In this document: positions 8,197 to 17,023 of the stretch, one piece after another
How positions within the stretch are numbered: the stretch's first letter is position 1
How the letters are laid out: the number at the start of each line of letters is the position of its first letter
Assembly (NCBI GenBank): GCA_947487205.1
Contig: CANKVU010000014.1
Span: 1 to 64,000, forward strand
Direction of reading: 5' to 3'
DNA: 64,000 nt
From: an uncultured Paracoccaceae bacterium
GTDB lineage: Bacteria; Pseudomonadota; Alphaproteobacteria; Rhodobacterales; Rhodobacteraceae
Program-made: the position numbers and the translations under genes
Notes under the pieces: model-generated
Database searches by the model: none
The model's input: only the letters and a program-made list of their open reading frames with translations
Told to the model about the DNA's origin: nothing

Positions 8197-8666
8197 CCGC
8201 GCATATTGGCCTGCAGCTCGGTCCGGAGCTTCTCGACCGGCCGGACCAGCACGAAGCCGAACGACACGCAGCCTTCGCGGCCCTGCACCGCGTGGTGCAG
8301 GCGATGCGCCTGATAGATGCGGCGCAGATAGCCCCGGCGCGGCACGTGACGGAACGGCCAGCGCTGATGGACGAGGCCGTCGTGAACGCAGAAATAGATG
8401 ACGCCGTATACGCACAATCCCACCGCCACCCACCAGAGCGGCGCGAACAGCGTCGCGCCGATCCAGAACAGCCCCATGGAGAGACCGGCGAAGACCAGCG
8501 AATAGAGGTCGTTGCGCTCGACCAGGCCGCTCTGCGGCTCGTGGTGGGAGCGGTGCCAGCGCCAGCCCGGCCCGTGCATGACGACGCGGTGAACCCAGGC
8601 GGCGAACAGCTCGGTGGCCACGACCGTTGCGATGACGATGGCGGCGGGGATCAGGATGGCGGACAT
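8169..8666 (-). CDS. crtZ: Beta-carotene 3-hydroxylase
   Basis: A 165-residue membrane di-iron hydroxylase that adds 3-OH groups to beta rings (zeaxanthin, and astaxanthin together with CrtW). Histidine clusters typical of the fatty-acid hydroxylase superfamily are visible: WHRSHHEP near residue 37, HDGLVHQ, and HRLHHAV. There are hydrophobic segments at about 5-25 and 55-90. The start ATG at 8666 lies inside crtW (16 bp overlap). The C-terminal 28 bp overlap crtB antisense. Last gene of the crtE-ABC-crtW-crtZ operon. Confidence 0.95.
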   Translation of the reverse strand: MSAILIPAAIVIATVVATELFAAWVHRVVMHGPGWRWHRSHHEPQSGLVERNDLYSLVFAGLSMGLFWIGATLFAPLWWVAVGLCVYGVIYFCVHDGLVHQRWPFRHVPRRGYLRRIYQAHRLHHAVQGREGCVSFGFVLVRPVEKLRTELQANMRGQDTERPDT

Positions 8667-9382
8667 GCGGTGTCTCCTCGGGCGGCATCGGGCAGGCGCC
8701 ACCAGGGCAGCCAGGGCTTGGCGTGATGGGTATGGTGATGGCCGAAATGGAAGCAGGTCAGCAGCGAGGGCAGCCATGACAGGCCGCTCCCCCGGGCCCG
8801 GTGGCCATCGACGAAAGGCGCGGCCTCGTGCCGGTGGGGAAGATAGGTGCCGAAATAGAAGAGCTGGACCGCCGACAGGATCGCCGGAAGCGCCCAGAAG
8901 GGCAGCATGAGCGGCGCTCGCCCCCCGAGTGCCAGAGCAAGCACCAGGGATGCGGCGGCGAGGATCGCCCATTGCCTGAGCCCGAAATATTGCCGGAAGA
9001 AGGTCACGAACCAGGGGAGGAAGGCGCTCGGATGCGCGGCGTCGAAATCCGGATCGTGTTCCGTGCCCGAATGGCGGTGATGGGCGTGGTGCGATCGGGT
9101 CAGGCGATCGAAGTCGAACCCGGCATAGAGCAGCACGAAGAGGCGGCCGACCGCGCGGTTCAGCGCCGGCCATTCGGGGGCGAGCGTCCCGTGGATGGCA
9201 TCGTGCGCGACGATGAAGAGGCCGACATAGAGCCAGCACTGCACCGCGATGACGGCCGGCGCCGCCGGCCACCAGACCGCCCACGGCACGAGGAAGAGCG
9301 CGGCGAAGGCCAGGCCGGCCCAGGCGACGAGGATGAGCCCGGCGAGCACAAGTCCGATGGCGGTGGTGCGAGAGACGTTCAT
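8651..9382 (-). CDS. crtW: Beta-carotene 4-ketolase
   Basis: CrtW adds 4-keto groups to beta-ionone rings (canthaxanthin, astaxanthin). 243 residues. Histidine motifs of the CrtW family are HDAIHG (60-65), SHHAHHRHSGTEHDPDF (about 96-112) and CFHFGHHHTHH near residue 215, with membrane stretches between them. The start at 9382 overlaps the permease stop by 4 bp (ATGA), so expression is coupled to the upstream ABC genes. With CrtZ encoded next to it, the expected end product is astaxanthin or a related ketocarotenoid. Confidence 0.94.
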   Translation of the reverse strand: MNVSRTTAIGLVLAGLILVAWAGLAFAALFLVPWAVWWPAAPAVIAVQCWLYVGLFIVAHDAIHGTLAPEWPALNRAVGRLFVLLYAGFDFDRLTRSHHAHHRHSGTEHDPDFDAAHPSAFLPWFVTFFRQYFGLRQWAILAAASLVLALALGGRAPLMLPFWALPAILSAVQLFYFGTYLPHRHEAAPFVDGHRARGSGLSWLPSLLTCFHFGHHHTHHAKPWLPWWRLPDAARGDTACPPS

Positions 9383-10548
9383 AGCAGCATCCTTCGGCGA
9401 GATAGGGCCAGCGCCGCCAGCGTACCGCCGAGCGCCAGGGCGGCCAGCGCGGCGAGCGGGACGGGCTGCGACCAGATCGGTTCGGCGCGGGTCAACAGGC
9501 CGTAATAGAGATCGATGGCCCAGGCGTTGGGGGTGACAGACCCCAGATCGCGCAACCAGCCGGGCATGAGGAACCGCGGCACCATCGACCCGCCGATCGC
9601 CGATGCGACCAGCACGGCGAAGGTGGCGAGGGTCTGCGCCTGCGCGCGCGTGGTGACGGCTGCGGCGAGCGCCAGGCTGAAGCCCGCCGCCGCCGCCGCC
9701 ACCAGAAGCGTCACGGACCCCCATTGCAGCGGATGCGCCAGCACGGGCACCCCGTGGACCAGGCTTGCCGCCGCGAAGACGATGGCCGCCTGGACGCAGC
9801 CTTGCGCGGTCAGGAACAGCGCCTTGCTCATCACCACCACGTCGATGCCGCCCGGCCCGGCGGCGAAGCGGTCCAGAATGCCCGAGTTTCGCTCGTCGAT
9901 CAGGCTCGCCGCGGTCGAGGCGCCCGAGAAGAGCAGGAACATCACCGCAATGGCGCCAGCGTAATAGATGACGGCCGGATCCGTTCGCCCCTCCCCGCCC
10001 ACCGCCCGTGTGACGGTGAGGCCATCGCCACCGCGCGACGCCATGTCGCTCGCCGCGTCGAGGCGGATCTGTTGGGCGGGGCTGAGCGGTCCGATGATCG
10101 CCCGCAGCGCGTCCACCTGCCGGGCCAGCATCGCCTCGGGCGCGGCCGTCGCCAAAGCCGTGCGGACCTGCCCTTCGAGCACCGCGGCCGCCATGCCCTT
10201 GCCCGGGTCGACGAGGATGGCGAGGGGTGGCGTGGCCGTGTCGGTCAGGGTGCCCCGCAGAACGAGGCCGGCATCCAGACTGCCTTCGGTCACGGCGATC
10301 CGCAGCGCCTCCACGTCGTCGAACCGGCGGACGTCGCCGGTCAGCGCGGCGGCCAGGGCGGCCTCCACCGCGGGCGCCGGCGGGTGCGCGGCGAGGCCCA
10401 GCCGCAACTCCACCTCCCCGCCGCTCGTGGTCGAGAAGATCGCCGCGAAAAGCAGATAGATCGTCGCGGGCAGCACCAGCATGAGGACGAGTGCGCCACG
10501 GTCGCGCAGAAGGGTCAACGCCATCACCCGAACCAGCATCAGCGTCAC
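9379..10548 (-). CDS. ABC-2 type transporter permease in the carotenoid operon
   Basis: About 389 residues if started at the GTG at 10548, which overlaps the ATPase stop (GTGA); an ATG at 10539 is the alternative. One N-terminal membrane segment (about 20-38, LVLMLVLPATIYLLFAAIF) is followed by a roughly 150-residue extracytoplasmic domain. A C-terminal block of about five segments follows (AVMFLLFSGASTAASLIDERN; MVPRFLMPGWLRDLGSVTPN). This is the layout of ABC-2 exporter permeases of the YhhJ/YbhR type. Substrate is unknown. Its place between crtE and crtW, with overlaps on both sides, suggests a carotenoid-related cargo (inference). Confidence 0.88.
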   Translation of the reverse strand: MTLMLVRVMALTLLRDRGALVLMLVLPATIYLLFAAIFSTTSGGEVELRLGLAAHPPAPAVEAALAAALTGDVRRFDDVEALRIAVTEGSLDAGLVLRGTLTDTATPPLAILVDPGKGMAAAVLEGQVRTALATAAPEAMLARQVDALRAIIGPLSPAQQIRLDAASDMASRGGDGLTVTRAVGGEGRTDPAVIYYAGAIAVMFLLFSGASTAASLIDERNSGILDRFAAGPGGIDVVVMSKALFLTAQGCVQAAIVFAAASLVHGVPVLAHPLQWGSVTLLVAAAAAGFSLALAAAVTTRAQAQTLATFAVLVASAIGGSMVPRFLMPGWLRDLGSVTPNAWAIDLYYGLLTRAEPIWSQPVPLAALAALALGGTLAALALSRRRMLL

Positions 10549-11435
10549 GCCGCGACCTCCCTGGCGTAGAGCGCGGCGATGCCGGGCCGCTCCATGGCGA
10601 TGCGGCGCGGGGTGACGCCATGGGCGCGCGCGCGCGCCACGGCCGCCAGGCCGTCGTTCTCGTCGGCGATCAGAAGGGCCGGCGCGTCGGGTGCCCCGGT
10701 GAACCCGATCTCGCGCAGGCTCCGGGCCTGCCGCTCGTCCAGCCGCGCCGCGGGGGTGAGCGTCAGCAGCAGCGAGGCGCCGAAGCGCGCCGAGATGAGG
10801 TCCGCCACCGGGCCCTGGACGGCGATATGCCCCCCGGCGAGGATGGCAAGATGGGTCGCCAGCGCCTCGGCCTCGGCGAAATCGTGGGTCGTCAGCAGAA
10901 CGCCGATCCCATCGGCGACCATCCGGCGGATCAGGTCGTGCAGAACCGCCCGCGCATCGCGATCGATGCCCGCCGTCGGTTCGTCGAGGATGAGAAGCGC
11001 GGGGCGATGCAGGATTGCGGCGGCGACGTTCGCCCGGCGTTGCCACCCCCCCGACAGCGCGGCCACGACCTGGCGGCGACGCGGGCCGAGACCCGTGGTT
11101 TCGATCACGTCCGCGACGCGGCGCGCCACGTCCCTGCGCGGGACGCCGGACAGCCTGGCGAAGACGGACAGGTTCTCGGTCACGGTGAGACGGGGAAACA
11201 GGGCAATCTCCTGCGGGACCAGCCCGACGCCGCCCGCGGCAAGCATTACCCGACCGGATGTGGGCTTGATACGCCCCAGGATCGCGCGGATCATCGTCGT
11301 CTTGCCCGCGCCGTTGACACCCAGAAGGGCGCAGACCGTGCCGGCTTCGATCCTGAGATCGACATTGCTCAACACGGGCTCCGCGCCATACCCAACGGTC
11401 AGATCCGCCAGGTGAAGGGCCGCCGGCGATGTCAT
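10545..11435 (-). CDS. ABC-2 type transporter ATP-binding protein
   Basis: 296 residues with Walker A GVNGAGKTT (39-47), the Q-loop region VGLVPQEIALFPRLT, signature LSGGWQRR, Walker B LLILDEPTAGID and the switch His in LLTTHDFAEAE. After about residue 215 comes a short C-terminal domain, as in DrrA-like exporters. It pairs with the permease encoded immediately downstream (GTGA overlap) and itself overlaps the crtE stop by 4 bp. The signature is LSGGW rather than the more common LSGGQ. Confidence 0.93.
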   Translation of the reverse strand: MTSPAALHLADLTVGYGAEPVLSNVDLRIEAGTVCALLGVNGAGKTTMIRAILGRIKPTSGRVMLAAGGVGLVPQEIALFPRLTVTENLSVFARLSGVPRRDVARRVADVIETTGLGPRRRQVVAALSGGWQRRANVAAAILHRPALLILDEPTAGIDRDARAVLHDLIRRMVADGIGVLLTTHDFAEAEALATHLAILAGGHIAVQGPVADLISARFGASLLLTLTPAARLDERQARSLREIGFTGAPDAPALLIADENDGLAAVARARAHGVTPRRIAMERPGIAALYAREVAA

Positions 11436-12298
11436 CGGCAAGCCGCGGGGTCGTATTGGGAGGCGAGGAAGCCGCGCAGCGCGACCGGATCGATGCCCGC
11501 GCGGACCAGCGCCGCATCGGCACGCAGCATGTGCTGCACCCGGCGCGACCAGGCAGGGCGTGAGCCGAGCGCGGCCGCAAGGGTCGGTTTTCCGTGATCC
11601 CGACCGACATCCTTTCCCGTCTCGGCCGAGCTGGCGGCGCCGTCGAGCGCGTCGTCGTCGATCTGGAAGCCGAGGCCGAAATGACAGGCGAAGGCGTCGA
11701 TCTCGGCCTCGGTGTTCGGCGGGTGCCCGGCAATGACCGAGCCGATCCGGGCCGAGGCCCGAAACAGTTCGGCGGTCTTCAGCGCGTTGAGAAGCTCGAC
11801 ATCTTCTCCAGAGGCAGCGCTGCCGTCCACATCCATCTGCTGGCCCGCCGCCATGCCGTCCGCGCCGATGGCCCGGGCCAGGATCGCGCAAAGCCGGGCG
11901 CGCCGGTCCGTGTCGATCCGCACCTCGCTCAGCACTTCGAAGGCCTTCGCGATCAGGGAGACGGCCGCCAGGATCGCCGACGCCTCACCGAAGGTCCGAT
12001 GCGTGGCCGGGCGGCCCCGCCGCAGTGCCGCGTCGTCCATGGCGGGCAGATCGTCGAGGATGAGCGACGCCGCATGGATCATCTCGACGGCGCAGCCGGA
12101 ATCGAGCGTGGCCGGATCGTCGCCCCCGATCAGTTGGACGATCATCGGTCGCAAGCGCTTTCCGGGCGCCAGGACGGCGGCGCGCATGGCTTTCTGGGTC
12201 GCAAGCGGCCCGTTCGGGCACAGCAAGGCCAGCCGGGTATCGATCGCCTGACGCATGGTCTCGGTATCGGGATGGGTTCGGCGCGGGGAATTCGACAT
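11432..12298 (-). CDS. crtE: Geranylgeranyl diphosphate synthase
   Basis: CrtE makes the C20 precursor GGPP used by CrtB. 288 residues of the all-alpha prenyltransferase family. The first Asp-rich motif is LDDLPAMDDAALRRGRPATH (DDxxxxD at 82-89); the second is GFQIDDDALD in the last third. KRLRPMIVQ is the usual isoprenoid-binding segment. First gene of the minus-strand operon; the 950 bp gap upstream should contain its promoter. Confidence 0.94.
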   Translation of the reverse strand: MSNSPRRTHPDTETMRQAIDTRLALLCPNGPLATQKAMRAAVLAPGKRLRPMIVQLIGGDDPATLDSGCAVEMIHAASLILDDLPAMDDAALRRGRPATHRTFGEASAILAAVSLIAKAFEVLSEVRIDTDRRARLCAILARAIGADGMAAGQQMDVDGSAASGEDVELLNALKTAELFRASARIGSVIAGHPPNTEAEIDAFACHFGLGFQIDDDALDGAASSAETGKDVGRDHGKPTLAAALGSRPAWSRRVQHMLRADAALVRAGIDPVALRGFLASQYDPAACR

Positions 12299-13250
12299 GA
12301 CGATGGGTCCTAGGCGAGGCCGAGCACGGGCCTGGAGCCAGATGTCTCGACATTGGGCGTGGCAATGTTCTTCGCCTCCGACCTACGGTTCGCAGTCTTG
12401 CAGGCGCGCGGCACGCTCGGCGGCGCCAGATCGCAAGCCGCGCCGAGGTCCAGCGCCGCTGCCGGGATCACGCAGGAGGCAGGGACGGCATTGGGTGCCT
12501 TTCCAAGGTCGTTCAATTTCCGCTCCGCTCCCCTGACGCCGGTTCGTGGCAGATCCGCCAAGGATCATTAGAGGCCAAAGAGCGGCGAAGGTCACCCGGA
12601 CATGCACGAAAACCACTTTTCCCTGCACCGGCGACACGCGGGAGCCGCCGTCTATTCGACCTTCAGGATCGGTCAGACGGTGATGAAGACCTCCGCTGCG
12701 CTGATCGAATTGCTCCGGCGATCTGGCCGGTGGGCGGTTGACCGGCCGGCCCCTGTGGGGTGGTCCGGTTTCGGTCCCGATACATGGCGAATCCTTGCGC
12801 CGAGGCGGATGCCTGGAGCGGTAGGGATTCCCGGCCACGATACGCGCAAAGAGCGACCAGCGGTGCGGGTGGTCAGTGCCCGGCGATGGGTGACGCCGTG
12901 CGGTTTCGCAAGGGACACGCCATGCCGCGACCACAACGCGGGCCTGGGCGAGGGAAAAGAAGATCTCCCGGTCCAGCCGTTCGTGACGGAGCGTCGGGGC
13001 GAAGTTTTCGCGGCGGCCCCGGGAGAATGGTCCACCGGACCGTTTTCCGTGCCCCCGACAGTCCCGGGGATGGGTCTTCCGCGCGAAGATGCCGGCACAC
13101 CGTACGAGACGCACCCCCCCCCGGCTCCCCGGGGAGATGCGGGTCGCGGAGCGATCGCGTGCGCCCCAACATTCCGTAGCGTCAATCAGGTGGTGGTGAT
13201 ACTTTTACCGAGTTGCCATGCAGCAGCCATCCAGAAGGGATCATTTACCC
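12299..13250. other. Long intergenic region between crtE and the VPLPA-CTERM gene
   Basis: About 950 bp. Open frames exist on both strands (for example 12310-12561 and 12673-13185 on the minus strand), but none has a recognisable domain or good initiation signals, so I call none of them. The part next to crtE holds a CATTG/CAATG dyad. The rest shows no clear element. Confidence 0.5.
12350..12368. promoter_or_regulatory. Inverted repeat upstream of crtE
   Basis: ACATTG-N7-CAATGT, about 50 bp upstream of the crtE start. It shares the CATTG...CAATG core with the dyad in front of crtY, so a common regulator of the two carotenoid operons is possible. Confidence 0.35.
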
Positions 13251-13979
13251 ATGAGTTATTTCATTCCAGCCGCACTTGCTGTCGCCACCGCCATTGCCGT
13301 CTCCGCCCCTGCCAAAGCCGCGACCGTTCCGTTCGTCGTTCCGGGCACGGCGAATCCTTATCTCGCCGGCCTTCCGGCGGGAACACCGGCAAGCTCTGGG
13401 GACACCGCGCCGGCCAACTCCCCGGTCCTTGTGACGGGCCTCGACGTATCGGGCGGCGCGACCTTCACCTTTTCGGCGACGGGGCAAGTCTCCCTCGGGT
13501 TGGGACTCGGGCCGGACGCGGATGGGACGTCCCCGATCAATCATTACGGGACCCCCGAGAACGGCTTGTCCGATGTGACCATGCCGCGCGTCTCGCTGCT
13601 CGGCGTATTCCTGAGCGACATGCTTCCGACCGCAACCCCTGCCCCCGACGCGCTGGATTTCTCGTCGGATGCCAGCCAGAATTACACGACGCTCTCTCCG
13701 CTCCTGAAACAGATCTTCTTCATCGGGGATGGGGTGAGCGATGCGGGCGACACACAGGAGATCGTCGCACCGGACGGCGCGACGCGACTTTTCCTCGGGG
13801 CCATGGATGGATTCGGTTGGTACAACAATTCCGGTGCCTTCAATGTCTCGGTGACCGGACCTGACCGCGACGATACCGACCCTGCGACACCCGCACCCGT
13901 CCCGGTCCCTGCGGGCGCCCCGCTGCTCCTCGCGGGCTTGGCGGCGCTGGGCGCGGTGCGCCTGCGTAAGCGCCGATAA
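13251..13979 (+). CDS. VPLPA-CTERM sorting domain protein, exported
   Basis: 242 residues from the ATG at 13251 (AGAAGGGA 12 bp upstream). An N-terminal signal peptide, MSYFIPAALAVATAIAVSAP, is cut probably after AKA. The middle is an acidic, Gly/Ser/Thr-rich beta-type ectodomain without a known catalytic motif. The C-terminus has the tripartite sorting signal of the VPLPA-CTERM group: VPVPAG, the hydrophobic APLLLAGLAALGAV, and a basic tail RLRKRR. Such proteins are processed by exosortase-like systems and linked to the cell surface or exopolysaccharide. The exact role is unknown. An alternative start lies at 13218. Confidence 0.85.
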   Translation: MSYFIPAALAVATAIAVSAPAKAATVPFVVPGTANPYLAGLPAGTPASSGDTAPANSPVLVTGLDVSGGATFTFSATGQVSLGLGLGPDADGTSPINHYGTPENGLSDVTMPRVSLLGVFLSDMLPTATPAPDALDFSSDASQNYTTLSPLLKQIFFIGDGVSDAGDTQEIVAPDGATRLFLGAMDGFGWYNNSGAFNVSVTGPDRDDTDPATPAPVPVPAGAPLLLAGLAALGAVRLRKRR

Positions 13980-14006
13980 TCGGCCGAATGGGCCGGGTAA
14001 GGTGAG

Positions 14007-14036
14007 AAGGGCCCTTGAGGGGCCCTTTTCTTTTCT
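14007..14036 (+). terminator. Rho-independent terminator after the VPLPA-CTERM gene
   Basis: Stem AAGGGCCC / GGGCCCTT with a 5-base loop, followed by TTCTTTTC, 28 bp after the stop codon. Confidence 0.85.
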
Positions 14037-14173
14037 CCGAACCTTTCTCCGTCATCGCGCATCCGGGGAACCGCCCGTGCCGATCCTGATCCGCTGGAGT
14101 GGCGAATGACCGGGCCGGCAAACCTGCGGCGGCGTCTGCGGGCAGTGGGACTGTCCGCGATTAGCCGCTCCCG

Positions 14174-15502
14174 CTACTCCCGCGGGGCGTCTCGGGCGAG
14201 GAGATCGCCGGTGTCCTGCCGCTCGGCCGCCACGAGGGGGATCAGCGCCTGCTCCTCGGAATGGCGCGGCGGCTGCGGCGCCGGTTCGGCCCGTGGAGCT
14301 GTCGGCATCTCGCCCGGGGGTGATCGCGGGGCCGCATCGGGGAGATTTCCCGACCCTTCGAGGCGGATGCGATAGGTCGTGTCGGGGATGGAGACGCCGG
14401 CGGCTTCGATGGCGGCCTTCACCAGGCGAATGGCGTCGCCCCGGGCGGAGACGAACCCGGTCTCGTTCTGGTCGATCCAGCCGGTCACGCGCAGGATCGC
14501 GCCGGATTCGGTGATGTTCTCGATCCAGACCAGTTCCTCCGGGTCGTCCAGAACGAAGGGCAGCGCGCCGAGCGCATCTTGCGCCAGCACGCGCGTCGCC
14601 TCGAGGTCCGCGTCGGGATCGATGCCGATGTCGAAGGTGAATCGCCGGGCGGGGTTCTGGGTGTAGTTCACGATCCGGCCCTTGAAGACCGTGGCGTTCG
14701 GGATGCGGACATGGTTTCCGTCCAGCGACAGCAGGATCGTCGCCCGCGAGGTCAGGCGGATCACGCGCCCCACGTCGCCCTCGATCTCGACCAGGTCGTT
14801 GGGCCGGAACGGCTGGCGCAGGCTCAGCATGATCGAGGCGACGAAATTCTCCACCGTGTCGCGGACCGCGAAGCCGATCGCGAGGCCAACGATGCCCGCC
14901 GCGCCGAGGATGGTCCCGAGGAGCGCCGCCGCGCCGAGGAGATCGAGCGCGACCACGATCCCCGCGATGCCGCAGGCGACGCGAAAGGCCTGGCGATAGA
15001 TGCCCGCGATGAAGGCGTTCGGCGCGATGCGATCCCAGAACCGACGCCGCGCCAGGACCACCCCGAGCGCGGTGATCGCGGCGAAGGCCGCGGCGGCCAG
15101 AAAGAACAGGGGAAGCCGCGCGATGAACTGATCGGCGCGGGTCCGGAAGCGCTCGAATGCCGGGTCGATCTGCTGCGAGATATCGTCCGTCGCCGCCAGG
15201 TCGTTGTTCACGGCGACGACGCCGTCCAGGCGCTGGGCGATCCCGGCCACCTCTGCGCTGACGGCCGGGTCCGCGATGTCGCCGGCCAGAGTGACCACGC
15301 CGGCCTGCACGGAGACCGTGATCCCGCCGTGGTCGAGCGCGGTGACGATGGCGCGAAGGCGGTCGGCGATCGCCTCGTCCGACGGAGCATCATCGACGGC
15401 GACAAGAGGTGGAACGCCAGATCCCGCCTCTCCCTCCTGCGCGGGAGCCTGAATTCCCCAGGTGGCCAGAAGGCAGAAGAGAAGGAGGAAACGGCGCGTC
15501 AT
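14174..15502 (-). CDS. BON-domain MscS-family mechanosensitive channel
   Basis: 442 residues. A signal-like hydrophobic N-terminus (FLLLFCLLATWGIQAPAQ) leads to a periplasmic BON domain (about 43-105, VSVQAGVVTLAGDIADPAV). MscS membrane segments follow, including the pore-lining Gly/Ala-rich helix (LGTILGAAGIVGLAIGFAVR). The MscS beta domain comes next (FRPNDLVEIEGDVGRV; LDGNHVRIPNATVFKGRIVNY). These channels open on membrane tension during osmotic downshock. The BON fusion probably contacts envelope or membrane lipid. The last 50 residues are Pro/Arg-rich and probably disordered. Confidence 0.9.
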   Translation of the reverse strand: MTRRFLLLFCLLATWGIQAPAQEGEAGSGVPPLVAVDDAPSDEAIADRLRAIVTALDHGGITVSVQAGVVTLAGDIADPAVSAEVAGIAQRLDGVVAVNNDLAATDDISQQIDPAFERFRTRADQFIARLPLFFLAAAAFAAITALGVVLARRRFWDRIAPNAFIAGIYRQAFRVACGIAGIVVALDLLGAAALLGTILGAAGIVGLAIGFAVRDTVENFVASIMLSLRQPFRPNDLVEIEGDVGRVIRLTSRATILLSLDGNHVRIPNATVFKGRIVNYTQNPARRFTFDIGIDPDADLEATRVLAQDALGALPFVLDDPEELVWIENITESGAILRVTGWIDQNETGFVSARGDAIRLVKAAIEAAGVSIPDTTYRIRLEGSGNLPDAAPRSPPGEMPTAPRAEPAPQPPRHSEEQALIPLVAAERQDTGDLLARDAPRE

Positions 15503-15997
15503 GACGGATCGTTAGCGGAAGGATCGAGGATCATCCATCCACCGCCGCGAACGACCGCTGTCGAGACCCGGATCATGACCTAGCGTTCCCGAGCGAATAC
15601 CCGTGAGGGTCCGGGTTCGGCGGCTTCTCACCCGGAGCCACTCCTGAAAGGTGCCTCTGGTGGAGGTATTTCGGATTGGGGCCGTTAAGCTTGGGAGTCC
15701 GGACGTTACCGCGTCCGGCGTCGGAAAAATCCACATCGGGAGCGTCACGGGTCCGGTTCGGGGGTGAAACGCGAGGGGCCCGGCGATCCGGCCCGCAAGT
15801 TCGCGGCTGTAGGCCGGGGATGCGCGCGGCGCCATGAGGAGATAGGATCCGGTCGAGGATCGGTCGCGCCGATCGCCTCGGGTTCATGGCGACGATCCGG
15901 CAGGGCCCGTCGACGGCGCGGTGTTCCGGGTGCGGCGGATCTCGTGCGGAATTGCCTTCGCAGGACCCACCCGAATGCGGGGGAAGGAAGCCCAACC
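15503..15997. other. Intergenic region upstream of the LysR gene
   Basis: About 495 bp between divergent genes (mechanosensitive channel on the minus strand, LysR on the plus). Open frames on both strands show no family resemblance. It should contain the promoters of both genes; no clear promoter hexamers or hairpin could be assigned. Confidence 0.45.
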
Positions 15998-16912
15998 TTG
16001 TTCGGAAGCGATCTCAGGTTCCTGAGGATCTTTGCCGCGGTTGCCCGACACGAAAGCCTGCGGAAGGCCGCGTGCGAGGTCGGGACGTCCACGTCGAACG
16101 TGAGCAGGGCGCTCTCGGCGGCCGAGCGATATCTGGACGTGCAACTTGTCGAAAGACGGCCCTCCGGAATCTCGCTGACGGATGCCGGCCGCATATTGCG
16201 CGACCATGCGCTGCGTCAGATCGAGGAGGATCAACGCCTGCGCGCCCGTCTCGGGCGGGTGGCCAGGCGCGGTGGGGAAATTGTCCGCATTCGATGCGGG
16301 GAGGGGTTTCTGGCCGACCTCGTGGAGCGGGGGGTCGCCGAAATCATCCGATCCCGGCCGGATATCGGCCTCAACCTGGAGATCGGCGCCACCCGGGAAA
16401 TCGTCGAGGCCGTCACGGCCGGCGAGGCGGATATTGGCATCGCCTATGCGCTTCCGGGAACGGCTCCGGTGCGGCGGGTGGGGACGAGCCGGCAGCCGCT
16501 CTGCGCCATCGTGCCGTCCAGCCACGATCCGCTCGGGAAAGCCGGGGCGACCCTCGCCGATTTCCGGCGGTCGGAGCTTGCCCTGTTGCCGAAGACTCAT
16601 GGCGTCCGGCAGCTTCTGGAGCAGTCGGCCGAACGCCATGGCGTCGTCTTGCGACCGGCGCTGACGACGAGCTCGATCGCGGCGCTGCTCCACTTCGTGC
16701 GCGCCGGCCACGGGGTCACGTTTCTCCCGAGGTTCTCGGCCGAGGTTCAGCGCCATCAGGGCGCCGCGCGGATCGTCGAACTGGACAACCCGACGCTCAG
16801 GACGGCGACAACGAGCCTGTTCGTCCGGGCCCAGCGGCGCCTCCCGGCCGCTGTCGAGACCGTCCTGGAGGGTCTCGCCCGTGACATGCACAGCTTCACG
16901 GCCTCGGATTGA
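15998..16912 (+). CDS. LysR-family transcription regulator
   Basis: 304 residues from a TTG start at 15998, chosen because GGGGGAAGGAAG lies 7 bp upstream and the family domain begins at once (LRFLRIFAAVARHESLRKAA). The winged helix-turn-helix spans about 5-62 (TSTSNVSRALSAAERYLDVQ). The periplasmic-binding-like effector domain spans about 90-295 (EADIGIAYALPG; HGVTFLPRF). It precedes a co-directional dehydrogenase/DUF3100 cluster by 111 bp and most likely controls it. The effector is unknown. In-frame codons further upstream extend the frame, but without supporting signals. Confidence 0.85.
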   Translation: MFGSDLRFLRIFAAVARHESLRKAACEVGTSTSNVSRALSAAERYLDVQLVERRPSGISLTDAGRILRDHALRQIEEDQRLRARLGRVARRGGEIVRIRCGEGFLADLVERGVAEIIRSRPDIGLNLEIGATREIVEAVTAGEADIGIAYALPGTAPVRRVGTSRQPLCAIVPSSHDPLGKAGATLADFRRSELALLPKTHGVRQLLEQSAERHGVVLRPALTTSSIAALLHFVRAGHGVTFLPRFSAEVQRHQGAARIVELDNPTLRTATTSLFVRAQRRLPAAVETVLEGLARDMHSFTASD

Positions 16913-17023
16913 GCGAGGGCGCGTGTTGCGTGATCTGCAACGCCGTGTGCGGCGCCCGGCGACTATGCCGCGCCCATGACCGAACGTCATCCTGTCGCCG
17001 AACGCAACGATCTGGGAGCTTCC

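Noticed and set aside
12602-13864. 420-codon open frame before and through the VPLPA-CTERM gene
   Set aside because: Its second half is a shifted reading of the real VPLPA-CTERM gene and its first half has no family resemblance or good start.
15669-15690. CGGATTGGGG shared with the left edge of the IS5-family element
   Set aside because: A 10-base match in GC-rich DNA can be chance; no further similarity to the element's end follows.
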